Source: Paenibacillus thiaminolyticus
GTDB lineage: Bacteria; Bacillota; Bacilli; Paenibacillales; Paenibacillaceae
Assembly (NCBI RefSeq): GCF_007066085.1
Contig: NZ_CP041405.1
Span: forward strand, 4,729,001 to 4,793,000
DNA: 64,000 bases
Direction of reading: 5' to 3'
Shown here piece after piece: positions 43,363 through 52,887 of this stretch (within the stretch, counting starts at the first letter, position 1; each line of letters starts with the position of its first letter). The position numbers and the translations under genes were made by a program. The notes beneath the pieces are model-generated. The model was not told the DNA's origin. It saw only the letters and a program-made list of their open reading frames with translations, and searched no databases.

Positions 43363-45720
43363 ATGCCGAATGCAGCAACGAACAACAACTATGAGATCAG
43401 CATGGAAAATATTCGATCGATGCCGCCAACGAGTTATTTTGGAACGAAGATTCTGTTCGTGATCAGCGGGAGCCTGACCGTGAACTGTACGGCTCGCGAT
43501 TATAAGCTGCAGGCTCATGATATCTTGATCCTGAACCGCAATGACAGGCATGAGATCGCAAGCCAGGAGGATAATATCGTCATTGTGTTGAGCCTGACGG
43601 CACAGTTCTTTGCCCAGCATGATAAATCGTACTTCTCCTATCACTTCGACTGCTTCTCGCGGGAGATGGACCCCGGGCGCGAGCAGATGGTCGCCCTTCT
43701 GCGGCGTTATGTTGCCGAGATTATGATTGCCTACTCGCGAACAGGCGCGCTTCCGAACCTGGAGCTGCAGAGCAGCTTATTCCAAATGATGCTGCTGCTG
43801 ACTCGTTTCTTCAAGACTGAGGCTCCTGTGCGTGAAGGGAGTTCTCACGATGATGAACGGATTATGCGCATCATCCAGGAGATTGAGCAGCGCTACGACG
43901 AGCCGATTACCTTAAATGAGATCGCACAGAAGGAGTATTTATCGGTTTCTTACCTCTCTCGATATTTCAAGAAAATGACCGGGTTTGGATTCGTGCAGTA
44001 CGTCAATCTGGTTCGGCTGAAGCATAGTCTGGATGATCTGCTGCATTCCACAGATTCGTTATCTCATATTGCGTTGAAGCATGGATTTGCCAGCTCGAAA
44101 CACTTCAATGCCGTCTTTAAAGCGGCATACGGGATGTCCCCCGCTCAATACCGGAAGGAGCATTCGGAGCACCAGGATGATGTACAGCCAGCGGCTAACC
44201 ATGCTTCCGAGCCCAGAACGGTGCTGCAATCCCCGGATATTCTGGCGAAGCTTGCCCAGTACATTGAGACAGGGGAGCAGATCTCGGATATTAGCGAGGC
44301 TGTATTCGAGAACCGGCAGATCGAGCTTGACCCAACCCGGCAGGAAGAAGTAGCGGCTTCCACGCATGTTCTTTTCATCGGCCAGCTGAAGGAACTCCTT
44401 AATGAGAATGTCAAAGAGCAGGTTCTCATGGCTCAGCAGGAGCTGCGCATCCGTTATATCGGAATTCGCAACCTGATCTTTGGCAAGACGCTGCTTCCCG
44501 AAGTGGAAACGGACGAGCTGGTGGCTACCTCTACGCCGTTCATGAATTCCGATCTGGCCCTCCAGTTCCTGCAAGATCATCATCTCCACCTCCTGATCCG
44601 CATCGAATACCAGGAGATTTCCTCGGACGAGAACAAGTATTTCGAGCTGCTGGACAAGTTTATCCGTCACTCGATTCAGATTTTTGGACGCGATACCGTA
44701 GCGAAGTGGCGCTTCCTGTATTATGAGCCTCATGCCACGATTGCCTCCCCCGAAGAGCTGCGGCGAATATATCTTCGCCTTCAGGCTTTAGTGAAGAGCA
44801 GGGAAGAGCGAGTGCAAGTGGGGACCTATCTTCCTTTTTCCGAACGAACAGGGACAACGACGACACAGCATGACTGGCAATTAAGCCACGGCGACGTGAT
44901 TGACTTCATTGCATACGAAGCGAATCCGAACGAAGTCGTTGATTTCGATAAATCGGCTGACGATGATTTCACCGAGACCCAGGACTATATCCTCTCCGCG
45001 ACCTCCAAGCTGAAAGCTTATTTAAGGAAGCATCGCATGGAAAAATCGCTGTTTCTCATGTCTTGGAATACGTTGACGGGGAATACGAGGTATACGAACG
45101 GAACGTTTTTCCGCGGTGCCTTAGTGATGAGGGCGGTGCTGGATATAAGCCGCGAGGCCGATGCGATCGGCTTCTGGATCAATACGGAGCAGCATGAGGG
45201 GGAGCGCCGCGCGCGGAATATAAGCATTGACGGGCTGGAGCTGTTTCACTTTTTCAATGGGAAGAGACCTGCTTATTACGCTGTCATGTTCAAGGAACGA
45301 TTAAGAGGACGAATTGTGGCGCAAGGGAAAGATTATGTGATGACGGAACACGCCGATGGATACCAGCTCGCGCTATTGAACTGCAATAACTTCAATCCTC
45401 GCTTCTCGGTGGAAGAGCTGTTCCTAAGACAGCGGAAGAAGGAGATGCATATTCGCCTGCTCGGCATGAAGCCAGGTGCGTATCAGATTCGCAAATTCCA
45501 ATTCGACCGCGATCACGGGGCATTGTATTCGGAGTGGGGGAAGTTCAACAGCAAGCATGGCGTCGATCAGGAGATTATGAATTATGTCATCAACAGATCA
45601 ACCCCTTCCTTGAAAGTCATAGACGAGCAGATGAGCGCTGATTGGTCCTTTTATGTGTACTTGGACATGAACGCGATTCACTTTTATGAGTTCCGTAGAA
45701 TGTTCGATGATATGAACTAA
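43363..45720 (+). CDS. AraC family regulator with C-terminal GH39-like domain
   Basis: 785 aa. A cupin-like sensor (about 1-130), an AraC double helix-turn-helix (about 165-266: ITLNEIAQKEYLSVSYLSRY...SSKHFNAVFKAAYGMSPAQYRK), and a long C-terminal region (about 325-785) resembling a catalytically altered glycoside hydrolase 39 barrel (for example RIEYQEISSDENKYFELLDK and MEKSLFLMSWNTLTGN). Such fused regulators occur in Paenibacillus and Clostridium and usually control a neighbouring operon. AAGGAGG precedes ATG 43363. It probably controls the M20-MFS-M20 cluster 200 nt downstream. Confidence 0.85.
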   Translation: MPNAATNNNYEISMENIRSMPPTSYFGTKILFVISGSLTVNCTARDYKLQAHDILILNRNDRHEIASQEDNIVIVLSLTAQFFAQHDKSYFSYHFDCFSREMDPGREQMVALLRRYVAEIMIAYSRTGALPNLELQSSLFQMMLLLTRFFKTEAPVREGSSHDDERIMRIIQEIEQRYDEPITLNEIAQKEYLSVSYLSRYFKKMTGFGFVQYVNLVRLKHSLDDLLHSTDSLSHIALKHGFASSKHFNAVFKAAYGMSPAQYRKEHSEHQDDVQPAANHASEPRTVLQSPDILAKLAQYIETGEQISDISEAVFENRQIELDPTRQEEVAASTHVLFIGQLKELLNENVKEQVLMAQQELRIRYIGIRNLIFGKTLLPEVETDELVATSTPFMNSDLALQFLQDHHLHLLIRIEYQEISSDENKYFELLDKFIRHSIQIFGRDTVAKWRFLYYEPHATIASPEELRRIYLRLQALVKSREERVQVGTYLPFSERTGTTTTQHDWQLSHGDVIDFIAYEANPNEVVDFDKSADDDFTETQDYILSATSKLKAYLRKHRMEKSLFLMSWNTLTGNTRYTNGTFFRGALVMRAVLDISREADAIGFWINTEQHEGERRARNISIDGLELFHFFNGKRPAYYAVMFKERLRGRIVAQGKDYVMTEHADGYQLALLNCNNFNPRFSVEELFLRQRKKEMHIRLLGMKPGAYQIRKFQFDRDHGALYSEWGKFNSKHGVDQEIMNYVINRSTPSLKVIDEQMSADWSFYVYLDMNAIHFYEFRRMFDDMN

Positions 45721-45833
45721 ATCACATTTGACGAAAGTGGGTGAAAATCTCCCCTCCTGTTTTGTCCAAGCTTGAAGCTCTAACAAGAAGACGGCAAAAA
45801 CGAAGGACATGGGAGTGCAAAAACAGGGCCGAA

Positions 45834-45857
45834 TGTAACCGCTTACCCTCCTATAAT
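45834..45857 (+). promoter_or_regulatory. Candidate cre-like operator and -10 of the M20 operon
   Basis: TGTAACCGCTTACC (45834-45847) matches the CcpA cre optimum TGTAAGCGCTTACA at 12 of 14 positions. TATAAT (45852-45857) follows, but no good -35 exists 17 nt upstream. This suggests an activator-dependent promoter (perhaps the AraC protein) with catabolite repression over the spacer. Confidence 0.4.
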
Positions 45858-45923
45858 AAAGGCATGAAAACATGTTTCTTCACTGGCCGGTGATAAGCAT
45901 CATGTTATAGGAGGGCAGAGGTC

Positions 45924-47135
45924 ATGAAGACGGAACTATTTAGACGACTGGACGAGAAAAAAGAACGCATCATCGAGATTAGACGCTATCTGCATGCGCA
46001 TCCGGAGCTTTCCTTCCAGGAGGAGAACACCGCGAAGTATATCGCTGAATTCTATACAGATAAGCCCTGTGTCGTTCGCGAGCATGTCGGCGGCAACGGG
46101 GTTGTTGTCACGATTGATAGCGGCAAGCCGGGCAAGACCTTGGCGATCCGCGCGGATTTCGACGCGCTTCCGATCACGGAGCAGACGGGACTTCCCTTTG
46201 CCTCGCAGAATCCGGGCGTCATGCACGCTTGCGGACATGATGGACATACGGCTTATATGCTTGTCCTTGCCGAGACGTTAATGGAGATGAAGGATCAGTT
46301 AGAGGGCAAGGTCGTTATTTTGCATCAACATGCGGAAGAAACACCGCCTGGCGGAGCGATTCATATGATCCAGGACGGCTGCCTGGATGGGGTAGACCAT
46401 GTGCTCGGCATCCACGTCATGTCTACTATGGAGACGGGAAGAATCTTTTACCGTGAAGGACCGATCCAGACGGGACGCGCCTACTTCAAGGTGAAGATTC
46501 TTGGCAAAGGCGGCCATGGATCCTCCCCGCATATGGCTAATGACGCCATTGTTGCCGCAAGCGAATTCGTATGCGCCGTGCAAACGATCGTAAGCCGCCG
46601 CTTGAATCCGTTTGATGTCGGCTCCATTACGATTGGCTCTTTTGACGGTAAAGGAAGCTTCAATGTCATTAAAGACGCGGTCGAGCTGGAAGGCGATGTT
46701 CGAGCGATGACGGAAGAGACCCGCAGCTTGATTGAACAGGAAATTCGCCGCATCTTATCCGGACTTCAAGAAATGTTCGGGATCACGTATGAGCTTGACT
46801 ATAACAATGACTATCCTGTTCTCGTCAATGATCCGGCATTCACGGAATTCGTGGTGAAGTCGCTGACTCAGAGCGGCATTCCCGAGGTCACCTCGATCGA
46901 GCGCTGCGAACCGCAGCCGCCTTCCGAGGACTTCGCTTATTACGCGCAACAGCGTCCAAGCGTATTCTTCTATGTAGGCGCGATGCCTGACCATGGAGCG
47001 TATTACCCTCATCATCACCCTAAATTCGATATCAATGAAGACTCCTTGCAGATTGCTGCGAAAGCTATGGGTGCACTCGTTATAGACTACATGAAAGAGG
47101 GCGGAAGAGATGAAGACACCAACAGTTCCGTATAA
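45924..47135 (+). CDS. M20 family amidohydrolase, first copy
   Basis: 403 aa. Zinc-dependent aminoacylase/hippurate-hydrolase-like peptidase. RRYLHAHPELSFQEENT, VMHACGHDGHTAYML and HQHAEETPPGGA supply the metal ligands and catalytic Glu. GKGGHGSSPHMANDAI is the dimerisation-domain motif, and a C-terminal HHHPKFDINEDSL holds the last His. It likely removes acyl groups from N-acyl amino acids. ATAGGAGGGCAGAGGTC precedes the ATG. It overlaps the transporter gene by 26 nt. Confidence 0.93.
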   Translation: MKTELFRRLDEKKERIIEIRRYLHAHPELSFQEENTAKYIAEFYTDKPCVVREHVGGNGVVVTIDSGKPGKTLAIRADFDALPITEQTGLPFASQNPGVMHACGHDGHTAYMLVLAETLMEMKDQLEGKVVILHQHAEETPPGGAIHMIQDGCLDGVDHVLGIHVMSTMETGRIFYREGPIQTGRAYFKVKILGKGGHGSSPHMANDAIVAASEFVCAVQTIVSRRLNPFDVGSITIGSFDGKGSFNVIKDAVELEGDVRAMTEETRSLIEQEIRRILSGLQEMFGITYELDYNNDYPVLVNDPAFTEFVVKSLTQSGIPEVTSIERCEPQPPSEDFAYYAQQRPSVFFYVGAMPDHGAYYPHHHPKFDINEDSLQIAAKAMGALVIDYMKEGGRDEDTNSSV

Positions 47136-48525
47136 AGGCAGCGATAAACTTATCGTAGGGATCGTGTTCGGGGTCATCACCTTCTGGCTCTTCGCGCAAT
47201 CCATGGTCAATATTGTTCCTGACGTTCAGGCTGATCTCGGAATATCTCTCGATACGCTGAACATCGCCATCAGCTTGACGGCATTATTCTCGGGGATTTT
47301 TATCGTCGTTGCCGGCGGCATGGCGGACAGGTTCGGACGAATGAAGCTGACGTACATTGGGCTTATTCTTAGTATTATTGGTTCCTTATTGCTCATTCTT
47401 GCGCATGGTTCCGGGATGCTGATCGCAGGCCGGATTATCCAAGGTCTGTCTGCAGCCTGCATCATGCCGGCAACGCTGGCTCTGATGAAGACGTACTTCG
47501 AGGGACCAGAGAGACAGCGGGCGTTAAGCTTCTGGTCCATCGGATCTTGGGGCGGTTCCGGGGTATGCTCCTTCGCCGGCGGCGCCATCGCCACGTACAT
47601 GGGCTGGCGCTGGATCTTCGTCTTCTCCATCGTGTTCGCTGTGCTCGCGATGCTGCTTATCAAGGGTACGCCGGAGAGCAAGGTCGAACAATCGGGCAGC
47701 AAGGCACGCTTCGACTTCGGCGGCTTGGTTATGTTCGTGATTACGCTCGTTACCTTGAACCTGATCATTACCCGAGGCTCCTCCTTCGGCTGGACAAGCC
47801 CGATTACCTTGTCTTTGGCTGCCGTGTTCCTTGTGTCGATGGTCATTTTCTTCAAAATTGAGTTCCGTCATGCGAATGGATTCATTGACTTTTCTCTGTT
47901 CAAAAATAAAGCTTATACCGGGGCAACCGTGTCGAACTTCTTATTGAATGCCGCAGCAGGCACCTTGGTGGTCGCGAATACGTACGTTCAGATTGGGCGC
48001 GGCTTTACCGCTTTCGAATCCGGGCTCTTGTCCCTCGGCTACTTGGTGTGTGTTCTCGTCATGATTCGTGTCGGCGAGAAGCTGCTGCAGAAGCACGGCT
48101 CGCGCAAGCCAATGATTACGGGCTCACTCATTACGGCGATTGGAATTGCCTTGATGTCATTCACCTTTGTCCCAGGCTTTCTCTATACGCTGCTTGTGTT
48201 TGTCGGCTTCATGCTCTTCGGCATCGGACTTGGCATGTACGCGACGCCATCGACGGATACGGCGGTCTCCAATGCGCCGGAGAGCAAGGTCGGTATTGCG
48301 TCCGGGATCTATAAAATGGCGAGCTCGCTTGGCGGTTCGTTCGGTGTCGCCATCTCCGCAAGTGTGTATGGGGTTATCGCTGCCGCCGGAAGTATCGAAC
48401 TGGCCGCCATGGTCGGACTGTTAACGAATGTTGCATTCTGTGTCGTATCCTTACTGTCAGTCGTTATCACGGCACCAAAGGGCAGCAAACAAGAGAATGC
48501 AGTTCTCGCTCCGGCTGCAAAATAA
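47110..48525 (+). CDS. MFS transporter, DHA2-like (14 TM)
   Basis: 471 aa with about 14 hydrophobic segments. GGMADRFGRMKLTYIG is the MFS motif A after TM2, and LIAGRIIQGLSAACIMPATLAL is the TM4/TM5 motif of the EmrB/QacA-like drug:H+ antiporter 2 group. The start overlaps the preceding M20 gene, and a second M20 gene follows. In this setting it may import or export the acylated substrate or its product. Confidence 0.9.
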   Translation: MKTPTVPYKGSDKLIVGIVFGVITFWLFAQSMVNIVPDVQADLGISLDTLNIAISLTALFSGIFIVVAGGMADRFGRMKLTYIGLILSIIGSLLLILAHGSGMLIAGRIIQGLSAACIMPATLALMKTYFEGPERQRALSFWSIGSWGGSGVCSFAGGAIATYMGWRWIFVFSIVFAVLAMLLIKGTPESKVEQSGSKARFDFGGLVMFVITLVTLNLIITRGSSFGWTSPITLSLAAVFLVSMVIFFKIEFRHANGFIDFSLFKNKAYTGATVSNFLLNAAAGTLVVANTYVQIGRGFTAFESGLLSLGYLVCVLVMIRVGEKLLQKHGSRKPMITGSLITAIGIALMSFTFVPGFLYTLLVFVGFMLFGIGLGMYATPSTDTAVSNAPESKVGIASGIYKMASSLGGSFGVAISASVYGVIAAAGSIELAAMVGLLTNVAFCVVSLLSVVITAPKGSKQENAVLAPAAK

Positions 48526-48606
48526 GAATGCCGATTAGAGCGCTTGGAAGCTTGGAGGTTTGGGATTAGATTAGAGTTATATAGAGATTCACAGGAGGAT
48601 ATGAAC

Positions 48607-49794
48607 ATGCGTGACCAATTATTAGCGATGCTCGATGCACGTAAGGATGAGATCATTGCGATTCGCAGGCATCTGCATGCCCATCCGGAGCTATCTTTCC
48701 AAGAGGAACAGACCGCGAAGTATATTCAAGACTTCTATCAAGGCAAAGAGGTGAAGCTGGATACGGAAGTCGGAAACGGGCACGGCCTTATCGTCACGAT
48801 TCAGGGCGGCAAGCCGGGCAAGACGATCGCGCTGCGGGCGGATTTCGATGCGCTTCCGATTCAGGAAGAGACGGGTCTTCCCTTTGCTTCTGAAAATCCC
48901 GGCGTTATGCACGCTTGCGGCCATGACGGGCATACCGCTTACTTGCTCGTGCTGGCGGACTGCTTGATTCAGCTCAAGGATGAGCTTCCTGGCACGATCA
49001 AGATCATTCATCAGCATGCGGAGGAAACGCCTCCCGGGGGGGCCAAGAGCATCGTGGAGTCCGGCCTTCTGGATGACGTGGAGCATATCTTCGGCGTTCA
49101 CGTCTTCCCTACGGGGAATGTCGGCGAAGTGATGTACCGGAGCGGCTTTGCGATGGCAGGCCGAAGCTACTTCAAGCTCGGCATTCAGGGCAAAGGCGGC
49201 CACGGCTCCTCGCCGCATATGGCCAATGACGCGATCGTCGCCGCCGCGCACTTCGTCACGACGGCGCAGACGATTATTAGCCGCCGCCTGAATCCATTCG
49301 ATACCGGCGTCGTGACGATCGGCTCCTTCGACGGCAAAGGCAGCTTTAACGTCATCAAGGACTATGTCGAGCTTGAAGGCGACGTGCGTTACATGACGAC
49401 AGAGACCCAAGCGTTGATCGATAAAGAAATTCATCGCATCGTCAAAGGGATTGAAGAGACGTTCGGCGTCCAAGCGACCCTAACCTATACGGCCGATTAT
49501 CCGCCGCTCTACAATCATCCGGAAGTGACCGCGAACGTCGTTCGGTATCTGGAGCAGGGAGTAGGCGATTATTTGACAGCTATCCATGAAGGCGATATGC
49601 TATCCGGGTCTGAGGACTTTGCGTACTATTTGGAAAAAATCCCGGGCTGCTTCTTCTACATTGGCTGCAAGCCGAAGAACGCCGATGAAGTCTACTTCAA
49701 TCACCATCCGAAGTTCGATATCGACGAGGACGGACTGCTCGTGGCCGCGAAGTCGGTTGCCGAAGTGGTGTGCGGGTATTATGGGTTGAAGTGA
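48607..49794 (+). CDS. M20 family amidohydrolase, second copy
   Basis: 395 aa, clearly paralogous to the protein at 45924. It shares RRHLHAHPELSFQEEQTAKY, VMHACGHDGHTAYLLVLAD, HQHAEETPPGGAKS, GKGGHGSSPHMANDAIVAA and HHPKFDIDEDG. All metal-binding residues are intact. AGGAGG lies 8 nt before ATG 48607; ATG 48601 would be too close. The 3' end and terminator of this gene are duplicated at 51934-52274, beyond the glycosyltransferase cassette. Confidence 0.93.
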   Translation: MRDQLLAMLDARKDEIIAIRRHLHAHPELSFQEEQTAKYIQDFYQGKEVKLDTEVGNGHGLIVTIQGGKPGKTIALRADFDALPIQEETGLPFASENPGVMHACGHDGHTAYLLVLADCLIQLKDELPGTIKIIHQHAEETPPGGAKSIVESGLLDDVEHIFGVHVFPTGNVGEVMYRSGFAMAGRSYFKLGIQGKGGHGSSPHMANDAIVAAAHFVTTAQTIISRRLNPFDTGVVTIGSFDGKGSFNVIKDYVELEGDVRYMTTETQALIDKEIHRIVKGIEETFGVQATLTYTADYPPLYNHPEVTANVVRYLEQGVGDYLTAIHEGDMLSGSEDFAYYLEKIPGCFFYIGCKPKNADEVYFNHHPKFDIDEDGLLVAAKSVAEVVCGYYGLK

Positions 49795-49970
49795 TGGGCG
49801 CAGTTGATGGATGGAAGGTTATAGGAAGCATTTGAGAGTGGATTAGGGTACTGAACGTTGAAAGTAAGCTGAGTTTTGTAAAAATCGAATCGTGTTGAAG
49901 GTATCCCCTTGTGGTTAACATCTTGAGATTGTTGGTAATGATGATCTCGGATGTTGAGCGGAGGGGATTT
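49634..49970 (+). repeat. Long direct repeat, left copy
   Basis: The last about 160 nt of the second M20 gene plus its terminator region. It aligns with 51934-52274 throughout, from the AAAAAATCCCGGGCTGC block to GATGTTGAGCGGAGGGG, with scattered substitutions and a small indel. The left copy is the functional gene end. Confidence 0.85.
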
Positions 49971-49975
49971 TTGTT
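49903..49975 (+). terminator. Long hairpin terminator after the second M20 gene
   Basis: ATCCCCT (49903-49909) pairs with AGGGGAT (49962-49968), with inner stems ACATC/GATGT and GAGAT/ATCTC, followed by TTTTTGTTT. Confidence 0.8.
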
Positions 49976-50173
49976 TAATTAAAACGTGTCCTTTATATTT
50001 GGCTTCAAAGTAACGCTTAGAAATGTCCATGACAGCCAAGTCTTTGAAGATGTTCTACTTGTACTGAATGTATGAGTACTTTGCCACAATTTTTAACAAA
50101 AAATGTTGCGAACTGTTGCTAGATCTTCACCTTGGATCTTCTATATATTTAAATGTATATGGAGATGAAAAAT

Positions 50174-50614
50174 ATGATTGGTATGAATATTCGTGTTTTG
50201 CGTAAAAAGCATAAAATGAGTCAGGAACAATTAGCTGAGAAGGTAAACGTATCACGACAGACCGTAGCCAAGTGGGAAAACGGGGATGCCTTGCCCGATA
50301 TTTTTAAATGCAAGCTACTCGCTGATATTTTTCAAGTAACCCTGGATCAATTATCCCGTAATATGAGTGAAGAAGAGGCGAATCGGCTCGGTCCCAAGGG
50401 GAAGCAGTTCTTTGGTGTTGTGAAGGTAGGAGAGCGGGGACAGATTGTGATTCCCAAACAGGCACGCGACATGTATCAGATTCAAGCGGGTGATAAGCTG
50501 ATTGTCTTGGGAGAAGATGCGACAAAAGGAATTGCTCTCTTAAAAAGTAATGAATTCATGGAATTTGTGGAGATGATTCAAAAAGCTGAGCGGGAGGTAG
50601 ATGAATCAGAATGA
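50174..50614 (+). CDS. XRE helix-turn-helix/AbrB-fold regulator
   Basis: 146 aa. An N-terminal HTH (MNIRVLRKKHKMSQEQLAEK then VSRQTVAKWENGD) is followed by a SpoVT/AbrB-type swapped-hairpin domain (FFGVVKVGERGQIVIPKQAR then GDKLIVLGED). Two DNA-binding folds in one short protein suggest an autoregulator. The start is ATG 50174, with GGAG 9 nt upstream; ATG 50153 is in frame. It overlaps the glycosyltransferase gene by ATGA and probably controls it. AT-rich. Confidence 0.88.
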   Translation: MIGMNIRVLRKKHKMSQEQLAEKVNVSRQTVAKWENGDALPDIFKCKLLADIFQVTLDQLSRNMSEEEANRLGPKGKQFFGVVKVGERGQIVIPKQARDMYQIQAGDKLIVLGEDATKGIALLKSNEFMEFVEMIQKAEREVDESE

Positions 50615-51819
50615 GCAAAATTGTATTTTTTTCGATACCCGCACATGGCCACACCAATCCGACCATTCCGGTGGTAACCGAGTTAGTCAATAGAGGACAT
50701 CAGGTTTGGTACTATTCCTTTCTCGAATTTCAGGGGAAAATAGAAGGTGCCGGTGCTGCATTTATTGCTTGTGATGAATTCTTGCCCCAGCTATCCCAAA
50801 AAGAATTGAATCGTAAGGTTGGCAAAGATTTTGCAGCATTGATTGAAATGGTTGCCGATACAACCATTGCTTTGGATGAAAAGGTATGTAAGGAATTAAG
50901 GGAAATTCAGCCGGATTGTATTGTATCCGACTCTGTATGCTTTTGGGGAAAGTTATTTGCAAAAAAACTAGGAATTCCATATATTTGTTCGACTACTACC
51001 TTTGCTTTTAATCAGCATACAGCGAAACTGATGAAGCGGGGTTTCATAGAATTATGGAGAATGATCGTGGGGTTGCCCCGAATTAACAAAAAAATTCAGT
51101 TGTTAAAGGATCATGGGTATGAAGTAGAGAATTTTGTATCGATTATTCAAAATAATAATGAAACGGACACGATTGTCTATACTGCGAAAGAATTCCAGCC
51201 GATGGCAAGTACCTTTTCTGAGCGATATGCTTTTGTCGGACCATCCATCAGGCAGTCTCCGCCGGTACAGAATAATAAAAAAGATAGAAAAATAATCTAC
51301 ATTTCCCTGGGGACTGTACTTAATCAAAATCAAGATTTTTACCAAAATCTTATCCGGGCATTTGCAGATACGGACTATGATGTTGTGATGTCAGTTGGTG
51401 AAAAAACGGAGATTTCCTCTCTTGGCAACATACCCGGAAATTTCGCGGTGAAAAACTTCGTAGATCAGATATCGGTATTACAGACAGCAGATGTATTTAT
51501 TACCCATTGCGGCATGAATAGTGCGAATGAAAGCCTGTATTTTGGAGTTCCCATGGTTTTATTTCCGCAACATAGCGAACAAAGACTAGTCGCTGATCGG
51601 GTTGCTGAACTGGGCGCAGGCTTAAAATTGCAAGGAAAGAAGCCCAAATATTTGGCAGAAGCGGTATCTGAGGTGTTGGCGAATCGGACATATCAGGAAA
51701 ATGCGCAGAAACTATCTGAAACTTTTCAGAATGCTGGCGGTGCAGTAGAAGCAGCTAATGTGATTTTAAGTAAAATTCGAGAGAAAATTACAAATACAGG
51801 CTCTCCACAAATGAAGTGA
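50611..51819 (+). CDS. UDP-glycosyltransferase, MGT/YjiC-like (GT1)
   Basis: 402 aa. GT-B fold with N-terminal FSIPAHGHTNPTIPVVTELV (His catalytic base) and the C-terminal donor motif FITHCGMNSANESLYFGVPM then PQHSEQRLVADRV. Macrolide glycosyltransferases and Bacillus YjiC/YojK-type enzymes, which glucosylate hydrophobic small molecules and antibiotics, have this pattern. Coupled to the XRE/AbrB gene. It may inactivate a toxic compound. AT-rich and flanked by direct repeats, so probably acquired. Confidence 0.9.
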   Translation: MSKIVFFSIPAHGHTNPTIPVVTELVNRGHQVWYYSFLEFQGKIEGAGAAFIACDEFLPQLSQKELNRKVGKDFAALIEMVADTTIALDEKVCKELREIQPDCIVSDSVCFWGKLFAKKLGIPYICSTTTFAFNQHTAKLMKRGFIELWRMIVGLPRINKKIQLLKDHGYEVENFVSIIQNNNETDTIVYTAKEFQPMASTFSERYAFVGPSIRQSPPVQNNKKDRKIIYISLGTVLNQNQDFYQNLIRAFADTDYDVVMSVGEKTEISSLGNIPGNFAVKNFVDQISVLQTADVFITHCGMNSANESLYFGVPMVLFPQHSEQRLVADRVAELGAGLKLQGKKPKYLAEAVSEVLANRTYQENAQKLSETFQNAGGAVEAANVILSKIREKITNTGSPQMK

Positions 51820-51933
51820 CCCCATATAGCTAGACAGGTTCTGGAGATGCAGTTCATAGATACCCTGCCGCAATGGGCTAACAGCTTCGAACGTCATCTT
51901 TTTTGTATCAGCAACACATGTGGAGTGTCGCCT

Positions 51934-52095
51934 AAAAAAATCCCGGGCTGCTTCTTCTACATTGGCTGCAAGCTGAAGAACGCGGAGGAAGTCTACTTCA
52001 ATCACCATCCAAAATTCGATATCGACGAAGACGGGCTGCTCGTAGCCGCGAATTAGGTGGCGGAAGCAGTGTGCAGGTATTATGGGTTGAAGTAG
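51934..52095 (+). pseudogene. 3' fragment of an M20 amidohydrolase gene
   Basis: The frame reads KKIPGCFFYIGCKLKNAEEV then YFNHHPKFDIDEDGLLVAAN and a TAG, then VAEAVCRYYGLK and a second TAG (52093-52095). It copies the end of the gene at 48607 with substitutions and one nonsense codon. The upstream 870 nt of the gene are absent. Confidence 0.88.
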
Positions 52096-52274
52096 TGGGT
52101 ATAGCTTATGGGTGGAAGGCCAAGGAATGGCTTGAGAGTGGAGCAGGGTTCTGATCGTTCAAAGTAAAGTTTAGTTTGTAAAAAACGAATCGTGTTAAAA
52201 ATATAAAACATCCCCTCGTGGTTGACATCGAGAGATAGTTGGTGATGATCTCGGATGTTGAGCGGAGGGGATTT
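51934..52274 (+). repeat. Long direct repeat, right copy
   Basis: About 341 bp repeating 49634-49970, including the decayed gene end (51934-52095) and a copy of the hairpin terminator (ATCCCCT 52210-52216, AGGGGAT 52266-52272, short T tail). It brackets the XRE-glycosyltransferase cassette. Confidence 0.85.
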
Positions 52275-52293
52275 CATAAACCGTTCTTTTTAT

Positions 52294-52887
52294 TTAAAAT
52301 GTACGAAACACTTTCCATTGACCATCCACTTTTACAAAAATGTATTTTCCAGTCGACAAAGATTCCTCTAAGTTCAGATTTAAAGCTTTTGTTGTAATCT
52401 CTACAATAGCTACGTCACTCGAAAAGCTAAGGAGATTATGTTCATCAATCATTCCTTTAAGCTCCGTATTGTCCAACGCTATTTTGGTGAACTCGAGTAT
52501 GTAGGGTTCTTCTAGAGCGTCGAAGGTGATCCAATTCGAATCATAATGAAGCTTCAATTTTCCCTCATTGTCTTGATTCTTCACGGCTTCCAGCAAAGCC
52601 ATAACCCCTTTTCGCAGACTTCCCTCTACGCCTACATTTTCTAGGTTATCCATTTTAATTTCGCCTTTTCTTCTCCGTTTCTCATCCAACTCAGCTTGTT
52701 CTCTTTCCCGGTCAGCCAGAGTGGGCGGTGGAGTTGCGATTACATTGGGGATGTCTGCTGTTGCCGGAGGAGTCGTTCCTTCAGTTGGCATCGTTGGAGG
52801 AACTGTTTCTTTTTTGTTTGCTTCTTCACGTGTGCATGCAACGAGAAAAATACTCAATAGTAAAAGGATAATGCCTATTTTTTTCAT
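52294..52887 (-). CDS. Lipoprotein of unknown function
   Basis: 197 aa. A signal peptide with lipobox LVAC (Cys18), then a Thr/Pro-rich linker (about 25-55), a charged helical stretch (DREREQAELDEKRRRKGEI) and a mixed alpha/beta domain ending GKYIFVKVDGQWKVFRTF, which resembles NTF2-like/DUF4878 folds. AGGGGGGAAGTT precedes the ATG on the minus strand. Probably anchored on the outer face of the membrane. Confidence 0.85.
   Translation of the reverse strand: MKKIGIILLLLSIFLVACTREEANKKETVPPTMPTEGTTPPATADIPNVIATPPPTLADREREQAELDEKRRRKGEIKMDNLENVGVEGSLRKGVMALLEAVKNQDNEGKLKLHYDSNWITFDALEEPYILEFTKIALDNTELKGMIDEHNLLSFSSDVAIVEITTKALNLNLEESLSTGKYIFVKVDGQWKVFRTF

Noticed and set aside
49634..52274. Insertion sequence or transposon
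   Set aside because: No transposase, no terminal inverted repeats; the flanking repeats are a duplicated gene end, not IS ends.
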